Origin: Marinobacter nanhaiticus D15-8W
Lineage (GTDB): Bacteria; Pseudomonadota; Gammaproteobacteria; Pseudomonadales; Oleiphilaceae
Reading direction: 5' to 3'
Length of the DNA: 64,000 nucleotides
Assembly: GCF_036511935.1 (NCBI RefSeq)
Contig: NZ_AP028878.1
Coordinates: 4,216,001-4,280,000, forward strand
Of the stretch, positions 19,206 through 27,384 are shown in pieces. Position 1 is the stretch's first letter. Every line of letters starts with the position of its first letter. The position numbers and the translations under genes are program-made. Below the pieces are notes generated by a model. The model was given only the letters and a program-made list of their open reading frames with translations. It had not been told where the DNA came from and ran no database searches.

Positions 19206-19529
19206 TCAGTCGTAATGGCGATCTTCGGTGACTTCGTAGTGTTGCGAGTGCGCGTCATAGCGTACCAGCACTTTTTGCGCTTCCTCCGGCACGTAGGACT
19301 GACGGTAGTCCTCGCCGGCAAACCGCTTCACCGCTTCCAGGGAATCGAATTCCATGATGGTGATGAATTCCGTCTCCGCTCCCTCCTGATCCGAACGCAG
19401 CAACCGGATACGACGGAAACCCTCGACATTTTTGGCCTCGATCCTTGGGAACACGGTTGTCTTCAGCAGCGACTCGTAGACGTCGGCGTTCTCCGGCGTC
19501 GTCCAGCCATGCCAGATCCGCAAGATCAT
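19206..19529 (-). CDS. ABM-type dimeric alpha/beta-barrel protein
   Basis: This 107-residue protein looks like a single ABM domain: MILRIWHGWTTPENADVYES, then VEGFRRIRLLRS and the strand EFITIMEFDSLEAVKRFAG. The closing RYDAHSQHYEV is typical of a subfamily of small proteins of unknown role. GGAGGA is 6 bases from the ATG. It is the first gene of a probable pair with the zinc-ribbon regulator, which might control it. Confidence 0.75.
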   Translation of the reverse strand: MILRIWHGWTTPENADVYESLLKTTVFPRIEAKNVEGFRRIRLLRSDQEGAETEFITIMEFDSLEAVKRFAGEDYRQSYVPEEAQKVLVRYDAHSQHYEVTEDRHYD

Positions 19530-19716
19530 GACATGTCCTCCGTGGGTAATTGGCGTAAAACCATGGGTAACCTGACTAAACTAACGGAACTAACGACAGC
19601 TGCAAACCAACCCAGCCCAACCTTTGGTCGAGGATTCCACAGGGTTGGTGGTGATCTAAGAGACGCTGCACGGTCTAACAGGTATTGAAGGAGAACGCAG
19701 GAAGGAACGCAGATCG

Positions 19717-20052
19717 ATGCACCCATTGAAAACACCCGACGGGCGTTACATCGTCGTCAAAGGCCGCCTATGGCGTGCCTCGAACCCGAACCTGCCGGAG
19801 CACGAGCGCGTGCAGTTGACCCGGCAGTTGATGTCAGCCAGACGCGCCGTGCATCAGGCGCAGAAGAAGGGGGACGACCGGCAACTCATCCAGGCCAGGA
19901 CGGAGGTCAATGAGGCCAAGGTCGCGCTGGGTGAGCGCGGCGCCGTCTGGTGGACGGACGGAGCGCCTGATTACAACCAGTTCCTGGTAAAGAATACGCC
20001 CTATGCCGCCTGGTACAGCCAGGAAGCGACGGACTGGGGAGCCTCTGAATAA
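19717..20052 (+). CDS. Conserved hypothetical protein
   Basis: This 111-residue basic protein begins MHPLKTPDGRYIVVKGRLWR, with SNPNLPEHERVQLTRQLMSA and a helical middle rich in Arg, Gln and Lys (VHQAQKKGDDRQLIQARTE), then GERGAVWWTDGAPDYN. I recognise the pattern as a widespread conserved proteobacterial family without known function. AAGGA stands about 10 bases upstream of the ATG. The last four codons and stop (GASE) lie inside the left arm of an inverted repeat, so the original C-terminus may have been longer or different. Confidence 0.7.
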   Translation: MHPLKTPDGRYIVVKGRLWRASNPNLPEHERVQLTRQLMSARRAVHQAQKKGDDRQLIQARTEVNEAKVALGERGAVWWTDGAPDYNQFLVKNTPYAAWYSQEATDWGASE

Positions 20053-20302
20053 CTCCGGATCACCTCTGGCCTTCAGAGCGGTTCACTGGCAAGGCGCGGT
20101 TTTGCAGGAAGGCTGGTTGCCTTTCAAAAAACCGCAACGCAGCCTGTGGATCGCTCTGATGGCCCCGTAGGGCGTGCTCTGAAGGGTGCATCCGCGTCGT
20201 TTGGGCTCTTGGCAAGGGCTACGGCCATTCCCGGCGAGCCAGGCCTTGCGGCTACAGCCTTCAGAACACGCAGAGGCGATTCGAAGTTATTCAGAGGCTC
20301 CC
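20037..20302. repeat. MITE-like palindromic element between convergent genes
   Basis: The ends of this 266-base element are inverted copies: GGGAGCCTCTGAATAACT at 20038-20055 and its complement at 20285-20302. The similarity continues inward with few mismatches to CCTCTG, about 35 bases in all. Inside are further inverted pairs (CCTTCAGAGC with GCTCTGAAGG, and GCGGTTTT with AAAACCGC). There is no room for a transposase. The left arm supplies the stop codon of the preceding gene and the right arm borders the stop of the next. Confidence 0.6.
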
Positions 20303-20613
20303 TAGCTGCCCGGCAGCACGACCCATTCCGGCTCGTCGAACTCGCCGAGGGCGCGAATTTCACAGAACGGTGCAGCACTCTTGATAATCTCGGCCACCTC
20401 GGGGTTGTGTTGATCCTCCATTGCATCCCGACTGGCCTTGGAGTCCCAGTGGGCGATGGCGATCAGCCTGGTGGGATCGCCGATCTTGCGGTGCAGCTCC
20501 GTACCCCGGGCGCCGGGGGCCTGCTGGATCAGCCGGCTGGCCCGGACCCAGGCGTCGGCATAGTCCTCGGCGGTATATCCGTCTTTGATCTGGACTTCGA
20601 AGATATACTTCAT
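20302..20613 (-). CDS. Small dimeric alpha/beta-barrel (ABM-like) protein
   Basis: This 103-residue protein has the length and pattern of a ferredoxin-like dimeric barrel: MKYIFEVQIKDGYTAEDYAD, PGARGTELHRKIGDPTRLIA and AHWDSKASRDAM. It resembles an ABM/EthD-type domain. No catalytic residues can be assigned. GGGAGG is close (2 bases) to the ATG at 20613. The stop lies at the outer end of the inverted-repeat element described at 20037-20302. Confidence 0.7.
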   Translation of the reverse strand: MKYIFEVQIKDGYTAEDYADAWVRASRLIQQAPGARGTELHRKIGDPTRLIAIAHWDSKASRDAMEDQHNPEVAEIIKSAAPFCEIRALGEFDEPEWVVLPGS

Positions 20614-20722
20614 GGCCTCCCCATTACTTTTATCGGCTTTATGTCAGTCTGGATACGTGAAGACAGGGTGATACAAACGCAGGTTGATTCAAAGCCCGTC
20701 AGCAGGCTAACGGAACCTGACA

Positions 20723-22120
20723 TCAAGCCGCCGTTTCCAGTGTCGAGAGGCAGATCCGGTTCCGCCCCGAGTGCTTCGCCTGGTAAAGCGCCTGGTCGGC
20801 ATGTTCCATCAGGTTATCGATATCGCCATCATCGTGAATGACTGCCTTCGCCAGTCCAACACTGACCGTTAGCGAAACAGCGCCTTTCGCCGTCTCGCAC
20901 GCACTGCGTTCGATATCATGGCGCAGACGCTCAAGCACGTAGTTGGCGCCTTCCAGCGAGTTGCCGCTCATCAGGATGGCAAATTCCTCGCCACCCCAGC
21001 GTGCGACAAAGTCGCTGGGGCGATTCAGGTGCCGCCGCAATATCGAAGCGACGTGCTGCAACACGATGTCGCCCGTAGCATGCCCGTACCGGTCATTCAC
21101 GCGTTTGAAATGGTCAATGTCGACCAGCGCCAGGGCCAGCGGCGTCTGGCTGCGGTCGCTTCGTTTTGCCTCTTCCAGGAAGTAACTGTCGAACGCCCGC
21201 CGGTTGGGAAGCCGCGTCAGCGCATCCATTTCGGCATGGAACTGCATTCGGCTCTTTTCCAGCCAACCCACCTTATAGAGCAGGTGCAGCTCTGCCATTA
21301 AGGACCCAAGCACGGCCGCCGAAGCCACAAAAGAGCTCAGCCGTGCCGAAAACCAGCCCAGGGTGTAGCGCTCGGTGACCAGCATGTTGCCCAGGGTATC
21401 CAGCGTGGACGCAAGCATTGCAATCGCCAACCACAGGAACACGATGGTTCGTAACCGGGTCAACACGAACAGTCCCAGGAGCGCCGTAACATGAGTGGCA
21501 ATGAGCGCCTGCGCGACACCGGCATCCCAGACATTGGAGAAGTTGAACGCGTCCCGCATGATGACTGGCAAGCCTTCTTCGTCGAAAACAGCCAAATAGA
21601 AGCCAATAGCGACCAGCATCACGGTCATCAGCAACACGAAAATGGTCGCGCGCCAGGGACGCTGAATTTTCCAACCGGCATTCTGGCTGACAACGACCGC
21701 CGACAGGACGTAGAGCGGGAAGGCAAAATGCCAGAAAACCCAAATCCAGAGCGCAGCATTCAACCCGGTGTCGAACAGCTCCACGCCGGCGAATACTCCT
21801 GGAAAAACAAGCGGCTGCAGGATGGCGAAGGCGCCGGCCGTCAGGTAACCGCTGGCCAGGACCAGCAAATAGGGTTTCCCGGTCAGGTGGAACTGGCTGA
21901 TGAGAATAAGCGCCGTGAGCGTCTCAAGAATGAAGACCGTAGTGGCATGCATCAGCAGAAACTGAGGCAACGCCGGGAACTGGATATCGTTATAGAAGAG
22001 CGTGACGAAGAATAGAGCCAGGAGGAGTACCGCTATGCCTGCCGCCCAGCGACGGTTCAAGGTACTTGGCCGGTAACTGACTAGACTGGCGACATAGGCG
22101 TTATCAGGAAAAGGCGCCAT
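20723..22120 (-). CDS. Membrane diguanylate cyclase (MASE4-like plus GGDEF)
   Basis: This 465-residue protein has about eight transmembrane helices in the first 270 residues, resembling the MASE4 sensory domain, and then a GGDEF domain. The active site is GGEEF, preceded by RPSD five residues earlier, which matches the inhibitory I-site (RxxD). Other signatures are DALTRLPNRRAFD and ALVDIDHFKRVNDRYGHATGD. It should synthesise c-di-GMP and be product-inhibited. There is no EAL domain. It is divergent from chaB across about 240 bases. Confidence 0.9.
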   Translation of the reverse strand: MAPFPDNAYVASLVSYRPSTLNRRWAAGIAVLLLALFFVTLFYNDIQFPALPQFLLMHATTVFILETLTALILISQFHLTGKPYLLVLASGYLTAGAFAILQPLVFPGVFAGVELFDTGLNAALWIWVFWHFAFPLYVLSAVVVSQNAGWKIQRPWRATIFVLLMTVMLVAIGFYLAVFDEEGLPVIMRDAFNFSNVWDAGVAQALIATHVTALLGLFVLTRLRTIVFLWLAIAMLASTLDTLGNMLVTERYTLGWFSARLSSFVASAAVLGSLMAELHLLYKVGWLEKSRMQFHAEMDALTRLPNRRAFDSYFLEEAKRSDRSQTPLALALVDIDHFKRVNDRYGHATGDIVLQHVASILRRHLNRPSDFVARWGGEEFAILMSGNSLEGANYVLERLRHDIERSACETAKGAVSLTVSVGLAKAVIHDDGDIDNLMEHADQALYQAKHSGRNRICLSTLETAA

Positions 22121-22358
22121 AGAACCGACGGTTCCCTCGCAGTCGGTAGAGGTTACCCAATCTTACATAGAGTCGCCGGAAAAGTAATTGCCATCAGGTT
22201 AACTCGTCGCTCCCGTGGCTCTTAGGCACGACAAATCCAGGTTAATCCAACGAAATCAGGAACACGGTATCGTGGTTATCGGGAAGGCTTCGACGTATCC
22301 GGGGTCTTCCGGTTTTTCGCACCACCTTCAAGGTTTCCCTGAAACGGAGGACTGAACC

Positions 22359-22589
22359 ATGCCCTACGATAGCAAGTCCGACCTCCCGGATTCTGTTCGC
22401 GACAAGCTCCCCTCTGGCGCGCAGGAGATCTACATGAATGCGTTCAATTCTGCATGGGACGAATACAGTAATCCGAAAGACCGGCGCGGCAACGAAAGCC
22501 GCGAAGAGACCGCCCACAAAGTCGCCTGGGCGGCGGTGAAAGAGAAGTATCACAAGGATGGCGATAAATGGGTGAAGGACAAATCGTGA
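22359..22589 (+). CDS. chaB: ChaB family protein
   Basis: This 76-residue protein matches ChaB: MPYDSKSDLPDSVRDKLPSG, AQEIYMNAFNSAWDEY, ETAHKVAWAAVKEKY. In E. coli chaB lies beside the cation antiporter chaA; no chaA is present here. The ATG is preceded by CGGAGGA. A 14-bp tandem repeat and a terminator follow the gene. Confidence 0.9.
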   Translation: MPYDSKSDLPDSVRDKLPSGAQEIYMNAFNSAWDEYSNPKDRRGNESREETAHKVAWAAVKEKYHKDGDKWVKDKS

Positions 22590-22610
22590 AACCCTGAGAG
22601 CTCGATTTCC

Positions 22611-22657
22611 GAGTGACGAGACCGGAGTGGCGAGACCAGAGTGACAAGACCAGAGAG
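22611..22657. repeat. 14-bp tandem repeat after chaB
   Basis: Three full units read GAGTGACGAGACCG, GAGTGGCGAGACCA and GAGTGACAAGACCA, followed by a partial unit GAGAGACGG. It lies between the chaB stop and the terminator hairpin, a small VNTR-like array. Confidence 0.8.
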
Positions 22658-22658
22658 A

Positions 22659-22691
22659 CGGGGCGCCGAGGGACGCCCCGCCATTCTTTTT
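22659..22691 (+). terminator. Terminator between chaB and the PQQ dehydrogenase gene
   Basis: A GGGGCG/CGCCCC stem (22660-22665 with 22674-22679) with an 8-base loop is followed by CATTCTTTTT. It can serve chaB; its T-run is on the plus strand only. Confidence 0.65.
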
Positions 22692-24681
22692 ACTCCGGCA
22701 ACGCGTATACGGCGATCTGGTCGCCCACTTCCGGTTTGATAATGGTATTGCCGCCCGCGATGAACGCGACGTACTGTCGACCATCGTGTTCGTAGACTGC
22801 AGGATTGGCCACCACCGGCGCCTCGACGATATCCGACCAGAGCTCGTCACCGGTTTCCATTGAATAGGCCCGGACCTTGGCATCCATCGATGCACCAATG
22901 AAGATCACACCGCCAGCCGTCACAGCCGGCCCGCCAATAGTGGGCGACCCCATGCTTTCCGGCATGTAGAAGCCGAACTTCTGCGAGGCCCCGACCGGAC
23001 GGCGCCAGTTCACGTCACCGGTGTGCATATCGATCGATACCAGTTCGCCATATGGCGGCTCCCAGCAAGGCATGCCCAGCCAGTTGACGGCGTTGTTGAG
23101 AGACATACCGAAAGGCGCCCCCTCCTGGGGATAGAAGCCCTGCTCGTTACCTGAGCCGCCGGCGAGCTTCTGGTATTCCTCGCGGGGCCAGAGCTTGATG
23201 TACTGTGTGATGTGCGAGGTGTTGACGATGGCCGACTGGCTTTGCGGATCGAAAGCCACCCCACCCCACTGGACACCCCCGGCGCTGTCCGGATAAGCCA
23301 GGACACCCTCACCGTCCGTCGTCGGCGGTGAATACATCCCTTCATAGTGGAGTTTATCGAACAGGCGGGAACATTCGCCGAAACCGACGGCATCGGCAGC
23401 CCACCAGACCTCGGGCTTCTCGGATTGGTCCAGCAGCGGCGCCGGTTTGGTCGGGAACGGCTGGGTGTCGGCATAGACCTCGCCCTCCACATTACCTGCG
23501 GGTACCGGTCGCTCCTCGATGGGCCAGACATCTTCCCCGGTCTCGCGGTTGACCACGAACAGGAATCCCATCTTCGTGGCTTGCATGAGGGCCGGAATGG
23601 TTTCGCCGTCGACGGTGATATCCATCAGGGTCGGCGCCGAGTTGATGTCGTAGTCCCAGATATCGTGGTGAACCCACTGGCGCGACCAGACCACCTCGCC
23701 GGTTTCGATATCCACAGCGGTTGTCGATGTGGCCAGAGGAATTTCTTCCGTCCGGTTGCCGCCCCAGTAGTTGGGTGATGGCGAGGACACGGGCAGATAG
23801 ACCAACCCGAGCTCTTCATCCACAGACATCGCCGTCCACACGTTTGCTGTGCCGGTGCGCTGGCGAATGTCTTCAGGGATGAGGTTAAGTGTCCATTCCA
23901 GTTCTCCGGTACGGGCGTTGATGGAGAATACCGAGCCTGGAGGCGCCTCGGCATAGGCCCAGTCCATGCCCGCCCAACCGAGAATGAGGTGGTCCCCCGT
24001 GACGGCTGGCGGTTGTAGCAGAGAGAGCGGCCAACGGTCGTTGGTGTCGTTCCACCGATTGACATCCAGCACCCCGCCATTGGCGAAGTCCTGACACAGC
24101 TTGCCGGTGTCGGCATCCACGGCGAAGAGGCGGGCATCCATGGTTCCCAGATAGACGATCTTCTGGCACGGCTCGCCCTCCGTCGGATTGTCAGCCTCCC
24201 AATAGGCCACGCCGCGACTCTTCAGCGCAGGCTGGGTCAACGCCTTCAGCGTGGAGTTGGTATTGAACGTCCACTTCTCCTCGCCCGTGGCCGGATCCAG
24301 CGCGATGATGCGGTAGAACGGCGTACCAATATAGAGGGTTTCGTTGGCGTAGATGGGCGTTGCCGACCAAACGGTCGGTGGCAAGTCGCCGCTCCCGTCG
24401 GACACATCGCCGGTGTGATATTCCCAGGCCAGTTCCAACTGACCCGCATTTTCAGCGTTGATTTGCGTCAGCGGCGAATACTTCTGCGCATTCAGTTGAC
24501 CGTGAAAACCGTCCCAGACGGGCCCGGAAGGCACCAGCGAGGTTGCCCCGGGTTGCGGCTGACCTTCCTTCGATTGCGCCGGCTCTGAACCCGAGCCGTT
24601 ATCGGCCGCCTCCTGGCTGTGCCCAGCTAAGGGAAGGCAGAGCGCAGCCAGCATAAACAGGCGTGCAGTCGTTCTTATCAT
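22690..24681 (-). CDS. PQQ-dependent dehydrogenase, glucose/quinate type, catalytic subunit
   Basis: This 663-residue quinoprotein has a signal peptide ending near GHSQ, a low-complexity linker, and an eight-bladed propeller built from repeats such as DPATGEEKWTFNTN, DIETGEVVWSRQWV and DMHTGDVNWRRPVG. The motif WVHHDIWDYDINSAPTLMD is the hallmark of membrane-type glucose, quinate and shikimate dehydrogenases. Those are single proteins with five N-terminal membrane helices. Here the membrane part is a separate upstream gene that overlaps this one in an ATGA junction. It should oxidise a sugar or cyclitol in the periplasm and pass electrons to ubiquinone. PQQ synthesis genes are not in the window. 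Confidence 0.85.
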   Translation of the reverse strand: MIRTTARLFMLAALCLPLAGHSQEAADNGSGSEPAQSKEGQPQPGATSLVPSGPVWDGFHGQLNAQKYSPLTQINAENAGQLELAWEYHTGDVSDGSGDLPPTVWSATPIYANETLYIGTPFYRIIALDPATGEEKWTFNTNSTLKALTQPALKSRGVAYWEADNPTEGEPCQKIVYLGTMDARLFAVDADTGKLCQDFANGGVLDVNRWNDTNDRWPLSLLQPPAVTGDHLILGWAGMDWAYAEAPPGSVFSINARTGELEWTLNLIPEDIRQRTGTANVWTAMSVDEELGLVYLPVSSPSPNYWGGNRTEEIPLATSTTAVDIETGEVVWSRQWVHHDIWDYDINSAPTLMDITVDGETIPALMQATKMGFLFVVNRETGEDVWPIEERPVPAGNVEGEVYADTQPFPTKPAPLLDQSEKPEVWWAADAVGFGECSRLFDKLHYEGMYSPPTTDGEGVLAYPDSAGGVQWGGVAFDPQSQSAIVNTSHITQYIKLWPREEYQKLAGGSGNEQGFYPQEGAPFGMSLNNAVNWLGMPCWEPPYGELVSIDMHTGDVNWRRPVGASQKFGFYMPESMGSPTIGGPAVTAGGVIFIGASMDAKVRAYSMETGDELWSDIVEAPVVANPAVYEHDGRQYVAFIAGGNTIIKPEVGDQIAVYALPE

Positions 24682-25028
24682 CTGGAACCTCCCTTTCCCG
24701 AACCAAAATCAACAATTACGCCGAGCAGTGCAACAACCATCGCGGCCATCAGCCAGAATTCGTGAAGGAACCAGGCGGCGGCAAGCGTTCCGATACCCGC
24801 CAACAAAGCCAGTACCCTGAACAGGCCAGCGAGGAAGCCGCGACGCAACGGCAGTAGTAACAAACCGGCAAGAGCCATAAGTAACGTGGAAACAACGACC
24901 AGGAGAGCACCAAATGTGCCGTTTACTCCAGTGAGGGGCGTGAGATAGTAGTAAAGCGATATACCTATGCCGAGCAGCGATGCGACGAGCAGCAGCACCG
25001 GCCCGATAGGCTTTGTGCGGGTTGCCAA
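24678..25028 (-). CDS. Membrane subunit of the PQQ dehydrogenase (detached N-terminal domain), TTG start
   Basis: This 116-residue protein has four to five closely spaced transmembrane helices (GPVLLLVASLLGIGISLYYY, GALLVVVSTLLMALAGLLLL, LAALLAGIGTLAAAWF-like, LMAAMVVALLGVIV). This is the pattern of the N-terminal membrane domain of glucose dehydrogenase, including the RRGFLAGLFRVL loop. The start is a TTG at 25028, set by a perfect AGGAGGT 4 bases upstream. A longer ATG frame from 25076 would place that ribosome binding site inside the gene. Its stop overlaps the start of the catalytic gene, so the two are coupled and probably form a complex. Confidence 0.8.
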   Translation of the reverse strand: MATRTKPIGPVLLLVASLLGIGISLYYYLTPLTGVNGTFGALLVVVSTLLMALAGLLLLPLRRGFLAGLFRVLALLAGIGTLAAAWFLHEFWLMAAMVVALLGVIVDFGSGKGGSR

Positions 25029-25276
25029 GGGGACCTCCTGTCCATTCAGTGCGTGGGGTGAGTGTCCCGGGCCCATATTCGCTCCGCCATGTGCCCGGCC
25101 TCAAGTAATACGACTTGGTTCAAGCGGCGGTTTAAATGTAGAAGCGAGACCAGCAAGAGGAAACCCAGGCCCAGGACTTTTTGGAGAATGCCTTTCAAGG
25201 CTACCACCGGTAGCAAGCGTTTATAACGGCGCATGTTAATGTGGAGCAAGTCGCCAATGGATGCCGTTGCTGCTAC

Positions 25277-26305
25277 CTATGCCTGCGCCGTCATGCGTCC
25301 GCTACCCGCCGATGCCACGGGCACCACATAACTGAAACGCTTGCGGTACTGCTCCATGGTGCATCCGACGGTGCGTTTGAACAGGCGGCGGAAGGACGAG
25401 GCGTCCTCGTAACCCACCCGCCAGATGATCTGAGCCGTCTGCTCGATGCTGGATTCAAGCAGGTGTTTGGCAGCTTCGACGCGCAGTTGCTGCAGGTAGT
25501 GGATTGGCGACTCGCCGGTAGCCTCCCGGAAACGCCGCTTGAAGGTGCGCGTCCCCAGCCCGGCTATTCCAGCAACCGCATCGATCACGACAACATCGGC
25601 ATAGTGCTCCTCCATCCATGCCTGGGCCTTATGGATTGCCTTGTCCTGATGGGTCTTATGCCCGTATAGGCTCATATAGGGCGTCTGTTCGAGGCGCCGG
25701 TTATCCAGGACCAGTAATTTGCTGCAGGCCAGGGCGATGGCCGGTGATGCGAGCCGCTCCACCAGGTAGAGACACAGGTCCGAAAAAGCCGTGGCGCCGC
25801 CGGCGCAGATCACCTGGCCGTTATCGACCAGCAACTGGTCCACCTCCAGCCGTACGGCGGGGTAACGCTGACGGAACAGTGCCGCCGCTCGCCAATGGGT
25901 GGTCGCCGCCAGACCATCCAGCAACCCGGCTTCCGCCAGCACGAAGCTGCCGGTGCATACGCTCGCCAGCGTCACGCCCCGGGCCGCCGCAGACTGTAAC
26001 CAACCAAACAGCGGCCGCGCCTGATCGAGTGAATGCTGTACGTAGTGATCCACGACCACCGCTTCCAGAGCCGATCCAACCACGATCAGGTCTGGCTTCA
26101 AGGCTTCCCTGTCCGCAGTAGGTGTGACCAGCGCACCGCTATAACCGCGGACGGGCCGATCGTCCGCGGTCACGATCTGGCAGTCGAATAGCGGCTCGCC
26201 GGACGATTTACGACCGCAGTAATTCGCCGTCGCGAAGAAATCCATCACACCATGGACACCGCTGGCATGGCAGTACGGCTGGGCAATAATTGCGACGCTA
26301 ATCAT
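25277..26305 (-). CDS. GlxA-like AraC-family regulator with DJ-1/PfpI domain
   Basis: This 342-residue protein has an N-terminal class I amidotransferase-like (DJ-1/PfpI) domain with the ASVCTGSFVLAEAGLLDG elbow near residue 115, and a C-terminal AraC-type DNA-binding domain (GLGTRTFKRRFREATGESP, QTAQIIWRVGYEDASSFRRL). Proteins of this type often sense amino-acid or quaternary-amine metabolites. The gene is divergent from an alpha/beta hydrolase gene, a likely target. A TGTCA-N4-TGACA palindrome lies in the shared promoter region. AGGTCAGG precedes the ATG. Confidence 0.88.
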   Translation of the reverse strand: MISVAIIAQPYCHASGVHGVMDFFATANYCGRKSSGEPLFDCQIVTADDRPVRGYSGALVTPTADREALKPDLIVVGSALEAVVVDHYVQHSLDQARPLFGWLQSAAARGVTLASVCTGSFVLAEAGLLDGLAATTHWRAAALFRQRYPAVRLEVDQLLVDNGQVICAGGATAFSDLCLYLVERLASPAIALACSKLLVLDNRRLEQTPYMSLYGHKTHQDKAIHKAQAWMEEHYADVVVIDAVAGIAGLGTRTFKRRFREATGESPIHYLQQLRVEAAKHLLESSIEQTAQIIWRVGYEDASSFRRLFKRTVGCTMEQYRKRFSYVVPVASAGSGRMTAQA

Positions 26306-26333
26306 GGCAACCTGACCTTTTTCGCACCTTATA

Positions 26334-26347
26334 TGTCAAATATGACA
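26334..26347. promoter_or_regulatory. Short palindrome in the divergent promoter region
   Basis: TGTCA AATA TGACA is an exact 5-bp inverted repeat between the GlxA-like regulator and the hydrolase gene. It could be an operator, but there is no experimental or comparative support in the window. Confidence 0.3.
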
Positions 26348-26425
26348 CTCCAGCCAGGTACCAGCAAGCCCTAACCTGACAGCGTCATCCATCGCCATCG
26401 AACCCTCGATCTGCAGGAGGCCATC

Positions 26426-27328
26426 ATGACCATCCACGTGAAAACGCTGCCGGATAACGTTACTGATCAAACCCAAAGGTCGCCGGGCCGTCCCGATCTC
26501 AGGCAAACACTCATGCGCCTGGGCATGGATTGGTACGCACGCCTTTCGCCGGAAGGCGCAGGACGCCTGGTCAACCGCCAGTTCTTCAAACCGGGCCGGC
26601 TGCCGATGCCTTACCGTTACGAGAGCCTGCTGGATGTTGCCGACAGCCATACGCAGCTTCATCACGGCACCAACATCCTGCCGATCTACAGCTGGGGAGA
26701 AGGCCCGACGATTCTCATGGTTCACGGTTGGTCCGGCGCTGGCATCCAGTTCGGCGCCTACATTGAACCACTGGTGAAAGCGGGGTTCCGGGCTGTGCTA
26801 TTCGATGCGCCTGCACACGGCCGGGCCCAGGGCTCGAGCACGAACCTCTACGAGATCGCCGAAGTGGTGAAGCGAGTCGGCGTGAACCATGGACCGGTTC
26901 ACGGCATCATCGCCCATTCCATGGGTAGCGTTGCGGCAGCACGTGCGATCAGTCGCGGTCTGGACGTCAGGAACCTGGTGATGCTGGCCCCGCCCTCCGA
27001 CCTGCAAACCGTTGTCCATGGGCTGGGCAGGCGCCTGAAGCTTCCTGCCAACGTACTGCAGGTTCACAAGCGCCTGATCGAGGAGCGCTTCGGCACCGAC
27101 GTTTGGTCGGAGCTGTCGCTGGTTCGACTCGCCGGGCAACTCACCCAGCGTGGTTTGGTCGTCATCGACAGCGACGACCGCGACGTACCGCCGGCCCAAA
27201 GCCACGAGGTGCATCTCGCCTGGCCGGGCGGCCATGTGCTCCATACCCGGGGCCTGGGGCATCACCGGATGTTATGGAATCCTGACGTGGTGAAAGCGGT
27301 GATCGGTGCAGTCGCCTCACCGGCTTGA
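26426..27328 (+). CDS. Alpha/beta hydrolase
   Basis: This 300-residue protein has the alpha/beta-hydrolase pattern: LMVHGWSGAGIQFG (oxyanion loop), a nucleophile elbow AHSMGS with Ser near residue 171, an acid in DSDDRDVPP and the His in GLGHHRMLW. There is no signal peptide, so it is cytoplasmic. AGGAGG is 5 bases before the ATG. It is divergent from a GlxA-like regulator, which may control it. Esterase, lipase or thioesterase activity cannot be distinguished. Confidence 0.85.
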   Translation: MTIHVKTLPDNVTDQTQRSPGRPDLRQTLMRLGMDWYARLSPEGAGRLVNRQFFKPGRLPMPYRYESLLDVADSHTQLHHGTNILPIYSWGEGPTILMVHGWSGAGIQFGAYIEPLVKAGFRAVLFDAPAHGRAQGSSTNLYEIAEVVKRVGVNHGPVHGIIAHSMGSVAAARAISRGLDVRNLVMLAPPSDLQTVVHGLGRRLKLPANVLQVHKRLIEERFGTDVWSELSLVRLAGQLTQRGLVVIDSDDRDVPPAQSHEVHLAWPGGHVLHTRGLGHHRMLWNPDVVKAVIGAVASPA

Positions 27329-27384
27329 GGACTGCAGGTAGGCAAGGGCTTAAAGGGGAAGTCTCAAAGAAGCGATGCGGTGTC

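Noticed and set aside
22242..22898. Minus-strand frame of 218 codons overlapping chaB
   Set aside because: It crosses the tandem repeat, the terminator and the PQQ dehydrogenase end, and its product is low-complexity; chaB on the other strand is well supported.
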